The position numbers and the translations under genes are program-made. From Hypholoma sublateritium FD-334 SS-4 (lineage: Eukaryota > Basidiomycota > Agaricomycetes > Agaricales > Strophariaceae), in contig KN817519.1 in the NCBI GenBank assembly GCA_000827495.1, forward strand, positions 450,462-514,461: DNA of 64,000 nucleotides, read 5' to 3'. Positions 1 through 11,001 of this stretch are shown one piece after another; the first letter of the stretch is position 1, and the number at the start of each line of letters is the position of its first letter. Under the pieces are notes generated by a model. It was not told the DNA's origin and searched no databases. It was given only the letters and a program-made list of their open reading frames with translations.

Positions 1-57
1 GCGTTTGCGTTTCTATTTTCTTTTGGCGTAATTTACTCAATGTTCATTATATCACAG

Positions 58-1240
58 ATTTCGAAATTGCGAAGACTATGCTATATGGTCCTCAACGTAA
101 ACTCAAGCTGAACCCGGAAACCATCGAAGCCGTCTGTTTATCAGCCTCTCATGAACTTTATGACAATGCGAGCTCAGGCAATTATAACACGGGAGACATG
201 AAGCTCGCATACGAATGGTACGGTATATCAAATCTTTACACCGTGTCTTTACTAAAACACCGTTTAGCCTGGGCGTACCGCGGCCCTCCGAAAAGGTCAC
301 GCAAGAGAAGGAATTCATCGAAGCCACTTCGCGAATCAGCTCCTTCAACGTGTCTTCAGGCCCCGGCATCGCCATGGCACCTATAGAAATCAGATTGACC
401 AAGGACCGGCTATCCCTCATATCCCGCGTGCTCTCAAGTACTAGCGACGGATACAAGCACACGCAGGTGATCCTCGATCTCGGGTACAAGCTCGGGTACA
501 AGAACGACGTCGTCGCCGAGGTCAAAATCCTCGCCATGCTCGCGGACACGGCGCTGCAGGCCGAGGACTTCGCTCGTGCGTACGAGAGCTGCGCGCGCAT
601 GGTGCAGACGGTGGCCGCGCTGCGCAACACGCGCCCCTCCGCGCGCGACGACGCCGCAGCCGCCGCAGCTGCAGACGTGTGCTGGATCGCGTGCTTCCAG
701 CTCGGTCGCCAGCCAGAGTTCGCGGACCTGCCGCGCAGGCTTGAGCTCCTCGGTCGCGCGCTCGAGTTCTGCCCGCCGGACCAGATCCACGATGTGCTGA
801 CCGCGTGGCGCCGCGTGGAGGCGGAGGACATTGCGCAGCGCGAGGCGCGGCTCGGGCACGCGCGGGTGCTCGGAGACCGTGTGGCGGGGGCGGCGCCGCA
901 CCTCAAGGATCGCGCGGGCGGTGGCGGCGCGCTACCGGGCGGCAATGTCGCGGCATCGCTCCGTGCGCGGCTGAACGACTTCCACATGCCGTCGCCGCCA
1001 CTGCTGAGCACGCCGGACGCGGCAGCGCTCGCGACGCGCACGTTCAAGAGCGTCGCGGCGAACTTCCCGTTTGGCGTAGGCGGGCAGCGCGGGCGGTCAC
1101 ACACGTCGGACGCGGACGAGCACGGGTCGGCGCGCAGCGAGAGCTCGCGGCGGACGGACGGGCAGGACGTGTCGAGCCAGGCGTCGCGCGCGTTTTCGAA
1201 AGGCATCGGGTGGTTAATTGGGGCAGATGAGGAGTTGTAG
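58..1240 (+). CDS. SEC39: SEC39 / NBAS-like secretory pathway protein, 3' part
   Basis: The gene enters from the left edge. Exons are 58..217 (after an intron whose AG is at 56-57) and 268..1240, giving the last 376 residues. The protein is recognised from the basidiomycete Sec39 family by the block around the exon junction (LAYEC-LGVP, then EKEFIEATSRISSFN) and the following helical stretch (APIEIRLTKDRLSLISRVL, YKHTQVILDLGYKLG). Sec39/NBAS is a helical scaffold of the Dsl1/NZR tethering complex at the ER, which receives COPI vesicles coming back from the Golgi; that role is taken from the family. The last 120 residues are Ser/Arg/Ala-rich and look disordered. Coding GC is very high from 500 to 1200, so long spurious frames occur on both strands. 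The 5' part lies outside the window. Confidence 0.85.
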
Positions 1241-1628
1241 TTTACGACACGTGTCTGCTTTACATTAGGTGGCTATTAATCCGGGTTTGAATGAAGGGTG
1301 GGGCGACATGGTCGTGGGCGTTGAACGAATGGAAGAGAAGCCAAGCCTAAGCGGGCTGGCGGCGCGAATAGTAAGAGGCGTCATACAAATCGATGAATAG
1401 GTAGTGCGCTAGAATGGTGATGTCAAATAAAGGCACGGGTATCTGGAGATTGGAAAGAATAGGCAAGTATCAAGGAGTGAGAATCTACAACAACAATATA
1501 GGTGATAAATAAGCCCATTTAGATACTAGAGGGAGACATAAACGAAAGGTCATAAGTAAAGGCAAGAGGCGAGAGGGGAGGTATGTGCCCGGAGTGGAGA
1601 TATTACAATTATACAAAGGAAATGCAGT
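1241..1628. other. Intergenic, convergent 3' flanks
   Basis: This 388 bp gap lies between the SEC39 stop and the stop of the gene on the other strand. It is AT-richer than its neighbours and has no sustained reading frame, so it probably holds both 3' untranslated regions. Confidence 0.6.
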
Positions 1629-3960
1629 CTAGGGCAATGCACTTCCGAAGCGTGAAGAAGTACCCGTGCGCGCACGGGGGCGGTTGACGACGCTGCTGGG
1701 GCCCAGAGAAGCCGCGGGAGGCGGCCTCTTCCCGCGTCCACAGTGAACGCAGAATGCGTCGCCGTTACGGCCGCGCAGAGTCTGCAGCTCCGCCTGCAAG
1801 TCGCGCACGCGGCCCTCGAGCTCCCGGATCTGACGCTGTTCCGCCGACTTCGTGCCCAAGATTTGCTGTGCATGCAGCGCCGCGCCAAGCGCGCCGCCGT
1901 CTACGGCGACGCCGTGCTCGCTGCTTGCACGCACGAGCGGCGACGTCCGCACGCCGGGGCTCGACGACCGCGGCGTGTCGAGTGCGGGCTCCGGCGCGTC
2001 CGCGTCCGTGTCGCCCGAAGAGCGCGCGCCGGCGCTTTCGCCGCCATCGTCGTCGTCGAGCGGTACGATATGATCGCCAAAGTGCGCGCTGAAAAGTGTC
2101 GACACCGGGCGCAGGCGCAGAGCCGGGAAGGACGTCACATTCGCGGGCGCGCTCTGCGGCTGCTGGTCCGCGGTCGCCCACGGGCGCGCGTACGAGTGCG
2201 CCGCGCTCGTCGAGGCCGCGAACTGCTGCTGATCGCTGCTAACGCGTGTCGGGGCAGTCGTAATAGACAACGTCGGCGGCACACGCTTCGGGCTACGGCT
2301 GAGCGCGGCGGCAGACCACGCGCCGTCGTCCGCGCTGTGAGCCTCGGCAGCGGCGACGAGGGAAGCCGAAAGGCTCGGCACCGGGATGCGCTGTACGCCG
2401 GGCTTGGCGGGGCGCGGCTGCGCGTGCTCGGGCAGCGCTGGCACAGGCGGCGGGGTCTGCGGCTCGTCGCGGTCGTCGCGCTCCTGCGCCTTTCCGGCAT
2501 TGAACAGACGCATGAAGCCGCTCTTCTTGTGCTTGAGCGTCTTGGCTTGGCCGGAGGGAGACGGCAGCGGCGGCTCAGGCTCCCTGCGGTGCTCGTTCTT
2601 GGGCTGGCCGACGATGGTATGCAGCGCGCTCTTCGCCTTGGCCGCGCCGGCACTGATGGAGCGGCCGCGTGCGCGCGACGTGAGGCTCCCGAACGGCGAC
2701 GACTCCGTGGCGATGCTCGCCGCGTCGCCGTCGTCATATGATGCGGACAGATGGGCCTGCGACGCGGCGCTAGAGCTTGACGCACGCGGGGCGTCGCTCG
2801 TAGCCGTTGCACTGCGCATACGTTGTGCGCGCGCCTCTTCGAGCGAGATGAGGGAGAACGCGGGCGGCGCATCGCGCTCGTGCCAGCCCGGCAGACTGGC
2901 GCCGAGGGGGACCCCGTGCGGGTGAAGATGAAAATTGTCCTGGCGCTCGGGCTCGGGGAGGGATGCAACGGGTACTGGTGCGGAGATGCTCTTTGCGGTG
3001 ATAGCGGACGCGCGGGGGCGCGGGGCAAGCGAGCTGAGGGATGAGTCCGGTGTGAGGGTGGGGGCAGCAGCGGCAGAGCGCGCGCTTGCGCGGCCGAAGG
3101 AGTCGCCTGAAAAAGTTTCGGTGACTGTCATGCTGGAATCGTTGCGTGAAGGGGCATAGAGGCTGTTGGGATAGCTGGTGCGGTCGTCGTCGTCGGTGTA
3201 GGCGGCGTTGTCGGGGTTGGCGTAAGGATGCATGGAGTTGTCAAAGGGTGGTGGGGTAGTCTGGAAGCGGCTGCGGGCTGGGGACGGCGGGGGCAGCGGC
3301 GGGGGCTGCTGCGAGCCTGCGGGTGTGTCTGGACGGAGACGGCCGAGGGAGAATTTGCTACGCAGCGTCTCCTTGGGGCGGGCAAGAGCGGTGGCTGACA
3401 TGCTCTCGTGCGCCAGAGTGCTGAAAAACAGTGAGTATATGCGGCGTATTTGCACAAATAGAGACGCACTAGAGGGCCCCAAGGGGATACGATATCTGGG
3501 AGTTGATGGTCTCGAAGGAGCGCTTGGGCGGGATGTGCGATCGAGACGACTCGCCGCTAGGACGTGCGCCCTGGAAGCTGGGGCGCGGGCTGGCTGCCCC
3601 GTGGCCGTGCTTGGAGCGGCCAAAGGGCAGCCCGGCGGCGAGGTGATGTGTATCCTCGTCCTCTTCTGCGAGCGGCTCGCCGTCCATCTCCCACGGCGCG
3701 CGCGAGTGGAAGCGCATTTTGGGGCCCAGATAGCTCAGACGGGCGGCGTGGCCGGCGTCGTCTGGGGGGTGCTCCGCGTCGTCGTCGTCGTCGTCAGCCA
3801 GAGTGTCCGCATACGGACTGCGGGGATCGTCGTCGAGGTCGAGCATGCTGGCGGGGCCATGGGGCGGGCGGCGGGCTCCGTGCTCGGGGTAGTGGTCGTC
3901 GTCAAAGGGGCGGGCGTAGACGGAGGGGGAGTCGGAGTACTGGGAGAGGCGGTCGTCCAT
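1629..3960 (-). CDS. Large disordered protein with C-terminal coiled coil and Cys motif
   Basis: Two exons, 3491..3960 and 1629..3420, with a 70 bp intron 3421..3490, encode 753 residues. The start was placed at the ATG followed by DDRLSQYSDSP, the first in a good context after a stop-free leader. I do not recognise a catalytic domain. Most of the chain is low-complexity, rich in Ser, Ala, Pro and Asp, with short basic patches (KTLKHKKSGFMRLFN). Two parts look folded: the junction segment around TINSQISTLAHESMSATALARPKETLRSK-type sequence, and the C-terminus, where a short coiled coil (EQRQIRELEGRVRDLQAEL) runs into CVHCGRGKRP. The pattern fits a basidiomycete-specific scaffold or regulatory protein, which is inference. 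The very high GC produces long false frames on the opposite strand. Confidence 0.7.
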
Positions 3961-4965
3961 GGCCCGCCCAGTGTGGTCGGGGAGAAAGGAGCAACAGACA
4001 TCAACAAGCATTCAAAACATTCTTAGTTGTTCACTTTTGAACTCAAACCTTATTCTCGGAAAGGGAATAAGTTAAATTTGGAACTCTGCCGGCCGAGTTC
4101 TGCCGCTGGCATTACTGATCGGCAAATATCACTATCCCGCCAAGTACTTACGTCGCTGGAGCGGCGGGTGGTCCTCGGGCGGGGTAGTTGAACTTAAAGG
4201 AACGGCGAGGGGATTTGAAGAAAATAAATGTACACAAGAAATTTGTTGTGTAGGTAATATCAGTAAAATACACAAGTGCGGTCGCAAATAAGAAGATGGA
4301 ATGACAGTGTACATACGCTGTGTGTGTTGAGGCTGTGGACGGCCGTAGCATTGCACACTGCAGATGATAACAGAGAGCACGGTACTGTTTGACCCACCGG
4401 GTCTGCTACCCCCTCCAAGGCCAACCCTTNGAGCTTCAAGCATCTCACGCGCCGCCGCCGACACTCGCTCTGCTAACGCGGGCACATGCGTGTTGCCGTT
4501 ACAGTTTCGGTGTCGCAACTCCCCGTTGTTACAAACCTCCTGAAATGTTCCATCCCAAACTTGAAAATACCGTACTCACTCCAGGGCGTGCTTTTCTATC
4601 CTGTTCTTGCGTGTTCTCCCTCTCCTGGGCAGCTGGGCTCNGAATTTGAGTCGGAATGCTGTTGCCAGAATGCTGAGCTCGAACGTTTGAACATACCCAG
4701 AGAGGTAGCTATTACATCCCGCTAATTGGGTCAACGGCGGTGTCCAGCATTTGTCGTGGTCAAAAGGCGAAGATTCACGCGTGATTCACNCCGCATTGTA
4801 AAANCCCGCCCGCCAAACACAGGTGATGTGCAGTGTTTGTACCTGCCAGTCGAAGCCGGCCGTCATCTTGCCGAAACTTGGCCGAAGCTAAAAATAAATA
4901 ATTTCTATATCGAGAATTAAAGTTCGGGGCCAAATCTCAAAACTTAACATTCTTCCCAAACCATC
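3961..4965. other. Intergenic, about 1 kb, with four ambiguous bases
   Basis: This is the divergent region between the disordered protein and CGR1. It has no supported gene. Single N bases occur at 4430, 4641, 4790 and 4804. The 60 bp before CGR1 are AT-rich and probably contain its core promoter. Confidence 0.6.
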
Positions 4966-5416
4966 ATGAACGATCCCCTTCCCCTCGCTTCCTCGTCCAA
5001 TGGCCGTGTCTCCGGCAAGTCCTGGAAGCCCCTCAAGACCGCCACCGTCCGCTCCCACCTGCCCGACGGCGTCAAGACAAAATCCTGGGAGGACCGCATG
5101 AAAAAAACCCAAAAGGCCCTGGCCATCAAGAAACTGGAGACAGAGCTCAAGGAGGAGAAGCAGGCCGAGTTCCAACGGTGCGCGCCGTCTTGGCTGCTCA
5201 GCGTCGTAGCTAACACCCCCACAGACGCAGGGAGATCACTCTAGAGCGCAAGCACCACGCCGACGAAAAACGTCGCTTGGAGGAGGCAAAAGCCCAGGTG
5301 CGCACTGCACACCGTCCCTGTATCGCTTTCCCACTCATCCATTCGCTTAGATGGGCGCTCGCAAAGCAGCCCGCCTGCGCCGCAAGGCAGGCCGCACAAA
5401 GAAAATTAACCACTAG
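4966..5416 (+). CDS. CGR1: rRNA-processing protein Cgr1
   Basis: Three exons, 4966..5177, 5225..5297 and 5351..5416, encode 116 residues, the usual size for the family. Diagnostic segments are GRVSGKSWKPLKTATVRS near the N-terminus, a Lys/Glu-rich single helix (ERKHHADEKRRLEEAKAQ), and the C-terminal tail GARKAARLRRKAGRTKKIN. Cgr1 is a small nucleolar protein needed for 60S subunit maturation and pre-rRNA processing; this role comes from the yeast family. The third exon begins exactly at an ATG codon, but this methionine is internal to the family alignment and is not a start. The gene ends 52 bp before the VPS18 stop on the other strand, so the two transcripts converge and may overlap. Confidence 0.95.
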
Positions 5417-5467
5417 TTTTCTCTATTACCATTAGTATGTACTAGCAACATGTGTAATCAGCAGTCT

Positions 5468-8400
5468 CTACAGAGTCCACGAACTGTCCCCCTCGCCTGC
5501 AAGCACGAACGGCCGGTCCAGTCCCGCTACGACGCTGTCGCACAGCGGGCAGCTGCTCGACAGCACATCCTCCAGCTCCGCCCGCATCGCCTCTAGCTTT
5601 TTGTTCCCCAGTGTCTTCTCCGCCGGACGGGTCCCCATCCCTGGCAGCCAGTTTGACCCTGTCACCACTGACGCCAGTGCGTCGGGGATAATCAGGTCTC
5701 GCAGCCTGTCTCCCGCGGAGATCACACTCCGCCCTAGCAAATTCGCTGCCTTGGCTCCGTTCTGCAATGGGTTCACGATCGGCCCAAAGTTCGCCGACAG
5801 AAGTGTCCGTTGTGTCGTCGGTTGCCGCGCGTTGACAGCAACCGTAGGCTGGCTGATATTCCGGTTCTTCGGCGCGTCCTTCATTAGTTCGCTTTGCAGA
5901 GCGACTATCCGTCGGAGCGTGGCCGCGGGCAGGTATTCTTTCGCCTATCAGTCTGTCAGCCATCGTCGAACAGCTAAGCGCGTGAGATGCTGCCTTACCA
6001 AGCTAATCAGGCAGTCGGCATGGAACGTGTGGTGGCAAGGGAAGACGTAGAACTGTCTAGTCAACAGCAGATTCGAGCAATGCGAGCACTGCTCATTGGC
6101 ATCGATGGTGATAAAGCGGTTCTTGAGCGCGGCGATGTCTTGCTTGATAGATTCTGCAGTCTGCGTCGCCTCGTCCATCTCTGCCTTTAGTGTGTCAATC
6201 TGCGCCGAGTAGCCCTCAAGTGCATGCGCGATCTCCTCTTTAAAGTCGTCAATCACGACAAAGTCGGGGAAGAATGGCAGAATGTCCTCGATCTTGAGCA
6301 GATCCGCGTTCTCCAAGAACCGCATCGCCCTATACCCAGCACCCAATCAGCAACTGGCCCGCGCTCAAACAAAAACGCCACGCACGACTTGATGTCCTGC
6401 TTGTCCTGCACGACGTAGCGCGCGATCTTGAGCCACAGCTTCTTGCGCAGCGGCGCGTCGTCCTCCGGCATGTCCGCGTTGATCTTCGCGAGCTCGAGGT
6501 CGCCCTTCTCCAGCGCGAGGTCTACGCTATTCTCCCAGAGCCCCATCTTCGCGTAGATGTGCACGCACGGCTGCGTGCGCCCCGCGCGCTTGCACAGCCG
6601 CAGCGCGTAGTCGAGGTCGTAGTACGGCCGCCCCGTCACCGCGTCCGTCGGTGCCGCCGCGAGGAAGCGCAGCAGCGCGCCGTCGTCGTCCGTCCCCGTC
6701 CCCAGCCCCGCGCCTGCGGACGGCGCGACGTAGAACGTGATGAGCAGGTTGTGGATCGTCGCGGACGTGCTCTGCTGCTCGAACACGGCGTGCGTGAGGT
6801 ATCGCACCGCGTGGTTCGGCGCGAGCGGGTCGCGCGCGGCGTGCTGCAGCTGCAGCAACGACGGGACGAGGCGCAGCGGGTCGAGCGCGGGTTGCCGCAG
6901 CCACGAGTCGACGGTCTCCTTGGGTGCCTGGTGCATGAGTACGGGGCCGAAGCGGTAGTAGAGCTCCAGGTGGGACTGCCGTCCCCTGAGTCAGATTCTG
7001 TACATCAGTAGTACGAGAGGAGACGAACCTGGCGGCTGATGATGTCGATCGCCTTCACCCACTCTTCTTCGAGAATCCAGTGTTCGATGACACGCTCAAA
7101 GTCGCCGATGGTGGTCGCGTAGAACAGGTACATGTCCGTCCGCCCGTGGCCCTGTATCAGCTCGTACACCGTGTCCTTGTTCAGGTTGCTCTGCACTATG
7201 TCAGTGAGCGTTGTACAGGATGTTTGCAATGAATGGCACCTTGTATGTCTCGAAGAAGTGACGGAGGTCGTCCTCGATTATAACGCGCTCCGCTTGCAAG
7301 TTGGCGACATCGTGCGAGACAGACTCCGACGCGACGATGTCGTCCAGTTCATTGCACTTACTGAGGTAGAACTCGACGAGCCATGTTGCAAGCATCATGC
7401 GTTGCGTGAGATCCTACTCCCCATTAGAATTAGAATTTATCTTGATCATGCAACATACCGTCTTGCGCGTGCGTTCCAGTCTTGAAATTAGATACGAGCG
7501 CAGGGAGTCCCGTTCCCCGACATCCAAAAACTTGAGCGCGACCTCCTCGAACGTGGCCGAGCAATGCGCGTACGACTGTGCCGCTTGGAAATACTGGCCG
7601 GTGCTGAAGTAATTATTTGCTCGCGCAAATAGGATTTGGTCTCTTTGTCGCGCTGTCTATCGCAAAGTATTGATTTACGCCTTTAGGGCTGCAGACTGTA
7701 CTTACTTTGGCATAGCGAAGTGCGATATCGAACTGCTCCTTCTCCAAATATATCTTCCATACGTCGCGGTCCTCATTGGCGACAACCAATTCAAACAACG
7801 ACTGGTCAGTGAAGACCCAGTACGTTCTCCGCACGGGATCCGCTGCAAGACCCAGGACTGTTTCGGTATTTTTCTGCGAAAGTAATATTAGTGCCCCACG
7901 GAGGCAACGCTGGTTGAAGCTACACTTACCAAGGGCAGGTTTTCTTCGTACGTAAGTTTATCATCAAGATTGCAGATTCCGATGACGCGGTCTTTGTACA
8001 GGAGGATGAAGTGGAATTCGGTCAGGCTCAGGGATAATGGATTTTCGGGGGGGCTGCTATCAGACTCAGAAGGGTATGGAAGAAGAGCGGCGCCGTCGAT
8101 GTGACTTTCCGCGTCGCCATCAAACTTGAGAGCGCCGTGATAAATACCTGGGCCTGTAAATCCGGGAAATCTTAGCTCATAGACATAAATTAAGCCGTGA
8201 AAATGGCACACCAGTCATCCAAGCCATGCGTTGTGGAAGAGATTGAGCTTGATCGGGATTGGGAGTAAAGAAATGGAGTTCGGAATGCTGCAGAGACCCA
8301 GGAAGCTCCAAAATCTCTGATGAACGTATTAAGGTTTAAGGTGGGACAGCGCAGTGATGCAGAAATGAACGCACTAGGAGCAGTTTCGCGATATGTGGCA

Positions 8401-9311
8401 AACAACGACGTGAATACCCTCCCCACATCCTCCGGCTTCTTTTCCACAGGTCCAGAGAATTGGTATATCCTAGTGAGTGTTGTCGCAATTACCAGGGCCT
8501 GTTTTGGATCTGAAGGTAGATAGTCGAATTTAATGCCGGTGATAGGATGCCTCTCAGGTAGCGAGAAGACAGACTGGAGATATCGCTCTTGGGACTTGAA
8601 GAAATCCTCCTCGGCATCAAGGACGGCCTCGTATATTGTGCCGTTTCTCGCTCCGATGAGAATCTCGCGCGTTGAGGTGGAATGGGACGACGAAAGCAGA
8701 GCAGCCTTGTTCCATGCCACGCTTTCAATGATCATCTTGAACCCCTTGAGCTGGCGGGGCTTCTTCCATGTCCGGTAGAGGTACCAATTCTCTCCCTGCG
8801 TAGATGTGATAATTATATGGCGCCCAGAGGGATCCATGAATAATTTGTGGATCGTCATTTCGGTCGGCTTTCGCGGGATCGGTATTTTCACCACCTGTTC
8901 GGCATGCGACAGCTCGATGAGGACAATCACGTTATTCGACAAGCCCATTGCCAGCATGTCCGAGCTAACGACGAAGGATATGAGAGGTGCGGGGAAAGCA
9001 TATTGGACCCGTCCGAGCTCGAAGGCGGGGGTGCTGGGGATGATGGCCTCGGATGTTGCGTCCTGCCGCGTTGTCAGTTTAGTACCCTCGGTACAAAGTA
9101 AAGTAACACACAGGTCCCTCTTCCATCTCTGCGCGTACATCGTCTGCCTGGAAAGGTGACGGCTCGAACCCCTCATATTGCAGCTGCGGCAAGGGGACGG
9201 TGGTATGCGCCTGCTTCCCGGGATCCGGAACAGCATGTTCGACGTCTAAAGGGTATACTGAGAAGCTTGTTATGCAATATATGCGCGCAATAGCTTACAG
9301 TCGTCAAACAT
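5468..9311 (-). CDS. VPS18: Vacuolar sorting protein Vps18 (Pep3), CORVET/HOPS subunit
   Basis: Twelve exons encode 1087 residues: 9299..9311, 9112..9245, 8375..9062, 8212..8316, 7930..8153, 7706..7873, 7459..7656, 7240..7413, 7029..7190, 6386..6975, 5999..6329, 5468..5944. The first exon is only 13 nt (Met-Phe-Asp-Asp plus one base). The N-terminal half is the Vps18 beta-propeller (HAEQVVKIPIPRKPTEMTIH; WMTGPGIYHGALKF). It is followed by a clathrin-heavy-chain-like helical repeat (TDMYLFYATTIGDFERVIEH) and the family hallmark LLKIEDILPFFPDF. The C-terminus is a RING-H2 finger split by about 140 residues: CSHC, CHHTFHADC, then CPLC near the end. Vps18 is a core subunit of the CORVET and HOPS tethers acting in endosome and vacuole fusion. 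The stop follows Ser-Trp-Thr-Leu, as is usual in fungal members. Confidence 0.93.
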
Positions 9312-9579
9312 AACGGCCGTAGGAGAGATACAGGCTCAGGAAAGGTATATGGCAAGTGTTGAGTCGCGCGTCTGCCTGTGGGCGAATGCAGCGGGAGGCG
9401 GCATGTGATGACTTCCCGAAATGGGTACCGAGTAGTCTTCCGCCCGGGCCGCTAAAGTCATCACCGCCGCGGGCATCGATGGTGTCCTTGGGACGCGCCG
9501 CCGCTAATGAATTTGTTTGCCGGACGTGCAGAGAATCATTGGAGCTGCCCGATAACGCCAAATCTTCCCTCTTACCATC
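9312..9579. promoter_or_regulatory. Shared divergent promoter VPS18 / SHB17
   Basis: The 268 bp between the two start codons must hold both promoters. No clear TATA box is seen. Confidence 0.45.
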
Positions 9580-10704
9580 ATGGCTGAACCCCGTCCTATG
9601 CCCCGCTTGTTTGTGATTAGGCATGGTCAGCCCTCTCTTTTTTGGTCAGAGAATTGCAGCTGAAGGCACGCGAAGGCGAAACCGAGTGGTCGAAAAATGG
9701 GTACGATCTCTGTTGTGATTGAGAATACTATTGTTTCCATTGACCGTTTGTACAGGAGACACGTAAGTTCCTTTTGCGTTGCGAATCCGAAGAAATTGAA
9801 CTAAATGGATTTCACAGACTGGATTTACGGATATCCCACTCACTGAGAACGGCGTCCAGCAAGTGAAGAAGACGGCCGAGGAATTAACTGGAGAAGGACG
9901 TGAGTTCTCCTTGGTATTGTTTATCTTAAATCGCTGTTGACACAGATCGTTAGATGTCATCGACCCAAAGAATCTCTGCACTGTCCATGTATCCCCCCGC
10001 CAGCGAGCCCAGCAGACGTTTAAATTATTGTTTGAGCATGTGCCAGGACCTCTTCCCAAGCATGTGCTCGACGAAGATGTGCAGGAGTGGAACTATGGTA
10101 CTTGTTACAACATCATGGGAAGCATGCAAATATTCACCGTGCGTTGCAGGGGAATATGAAGGCCTGAAGCCCAAAGAGATCCAAGCGATCAACCCGGGCT
10201 GGAAAATTTGGAACGATGGGTATGTGACTGACTAATCTCCTGGTTCTTCATTCTTACCTTTGATCCAGTTGCCCTGGAGGTGAATCCGTCGAACAAATGC
10301 AAGCCCGAGTCGATAAAGTAATCAGCAAGGTTAGTCTGAAAGCGGCCCAGAGTATACCATCTGACCTTTTATAGGTTCGCGAGTACCACAGGCAATACAA
10401 AGAGGAAGGTATAAATACAAGGGATGTTCTTATCGTTGCGCACGGCCATTTCAGTCGTGTTCTCATATCGCGTTGGATTACCTTTCCCCTTTGCCTTGGT
10501 AACTTTTTAATTCATCCTACAGAAGGCCTTCACTTATAATGCACTATAGGGACACATTTCAACGTTGAACCTGGCGCGGTATGCATTTTTCATTCATATG
10601 TTGTATCACCAACTTATCCCAGCCTTTAGCTGACTATCCTGAGCTACAATCATAATTCTCTCGATGAACCAGCGCTTAACGGCCTCAATATCGCGGCACT
10701 ATAG
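9580..10704 (+). CDS. SHB17: Histidine-phosphatase family enzyme, sedoheptulose-1,7-bisphosphatase (Shb17) type
   Basis: Ten exons encode 220 residues: 9580..9625, 9676..9700, 9756..9762, 9818..9899, 9954..10097, 10150..10219, 10269..10329, 10375..10498, 10550..10578, 10630..10704. The phosphoglycerate-mutase fold is clear. The catalytic motif is RHGETEW (His about residue 15), followed by GRHTGFTDIPLT, SPRQRAQQTF, the acid loop EWNYGEYEG, and the second active-site His in VAHGHFSR. The ending LGTHFNVEPGALTILSYNHNS is typical of Shb17, which hydrolyses sedoheptulose bisphosphate and feeds riboneogenesis in the cytosol. Exon 3 is 7 nt and supplies Gly-Arg-His with its neighbours; without it the conserved motif is lost and the frame shifts. 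Exon 5 uses the AG after an in-frame stop-containing alternative, so acceptor 9952-9953 is the only workable one. Confidence 0.9.
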
Positions 10705-11001
10705 AATACGGTATACCGAGGCATACATTATCAAGCAAGTGATATCCCGATTTTGTATCGCAAATGTAGGACGTTTGATGAACAATGTAGAAGCAGTTTT
10801 CACTACTTTAGTCTCCTGTATACAATAAATGAGATGTGTGGCGTATGAGCGCGCGCCGCGACGCGACGCGTCTGTTGACCATTGTATTTCTGCGACACTT
10901 CCATCTTCCCACAATCATTTTTTGGCCAGTCATTATAGCAATATCAATATTTCAATTGAGAAACTACAAGTTCCTCTTCTTGGTCTCCAGTTATACCGCC
11001 A

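Noticed and set aside
103..1206. Long open frames opposite SEC39 and opposite the 1.6-4.0 kb gene
   Set aside because: They are shadows caused by very high GC in third codon positions; the translations are Arg/Ala/Ser-rich without family features.
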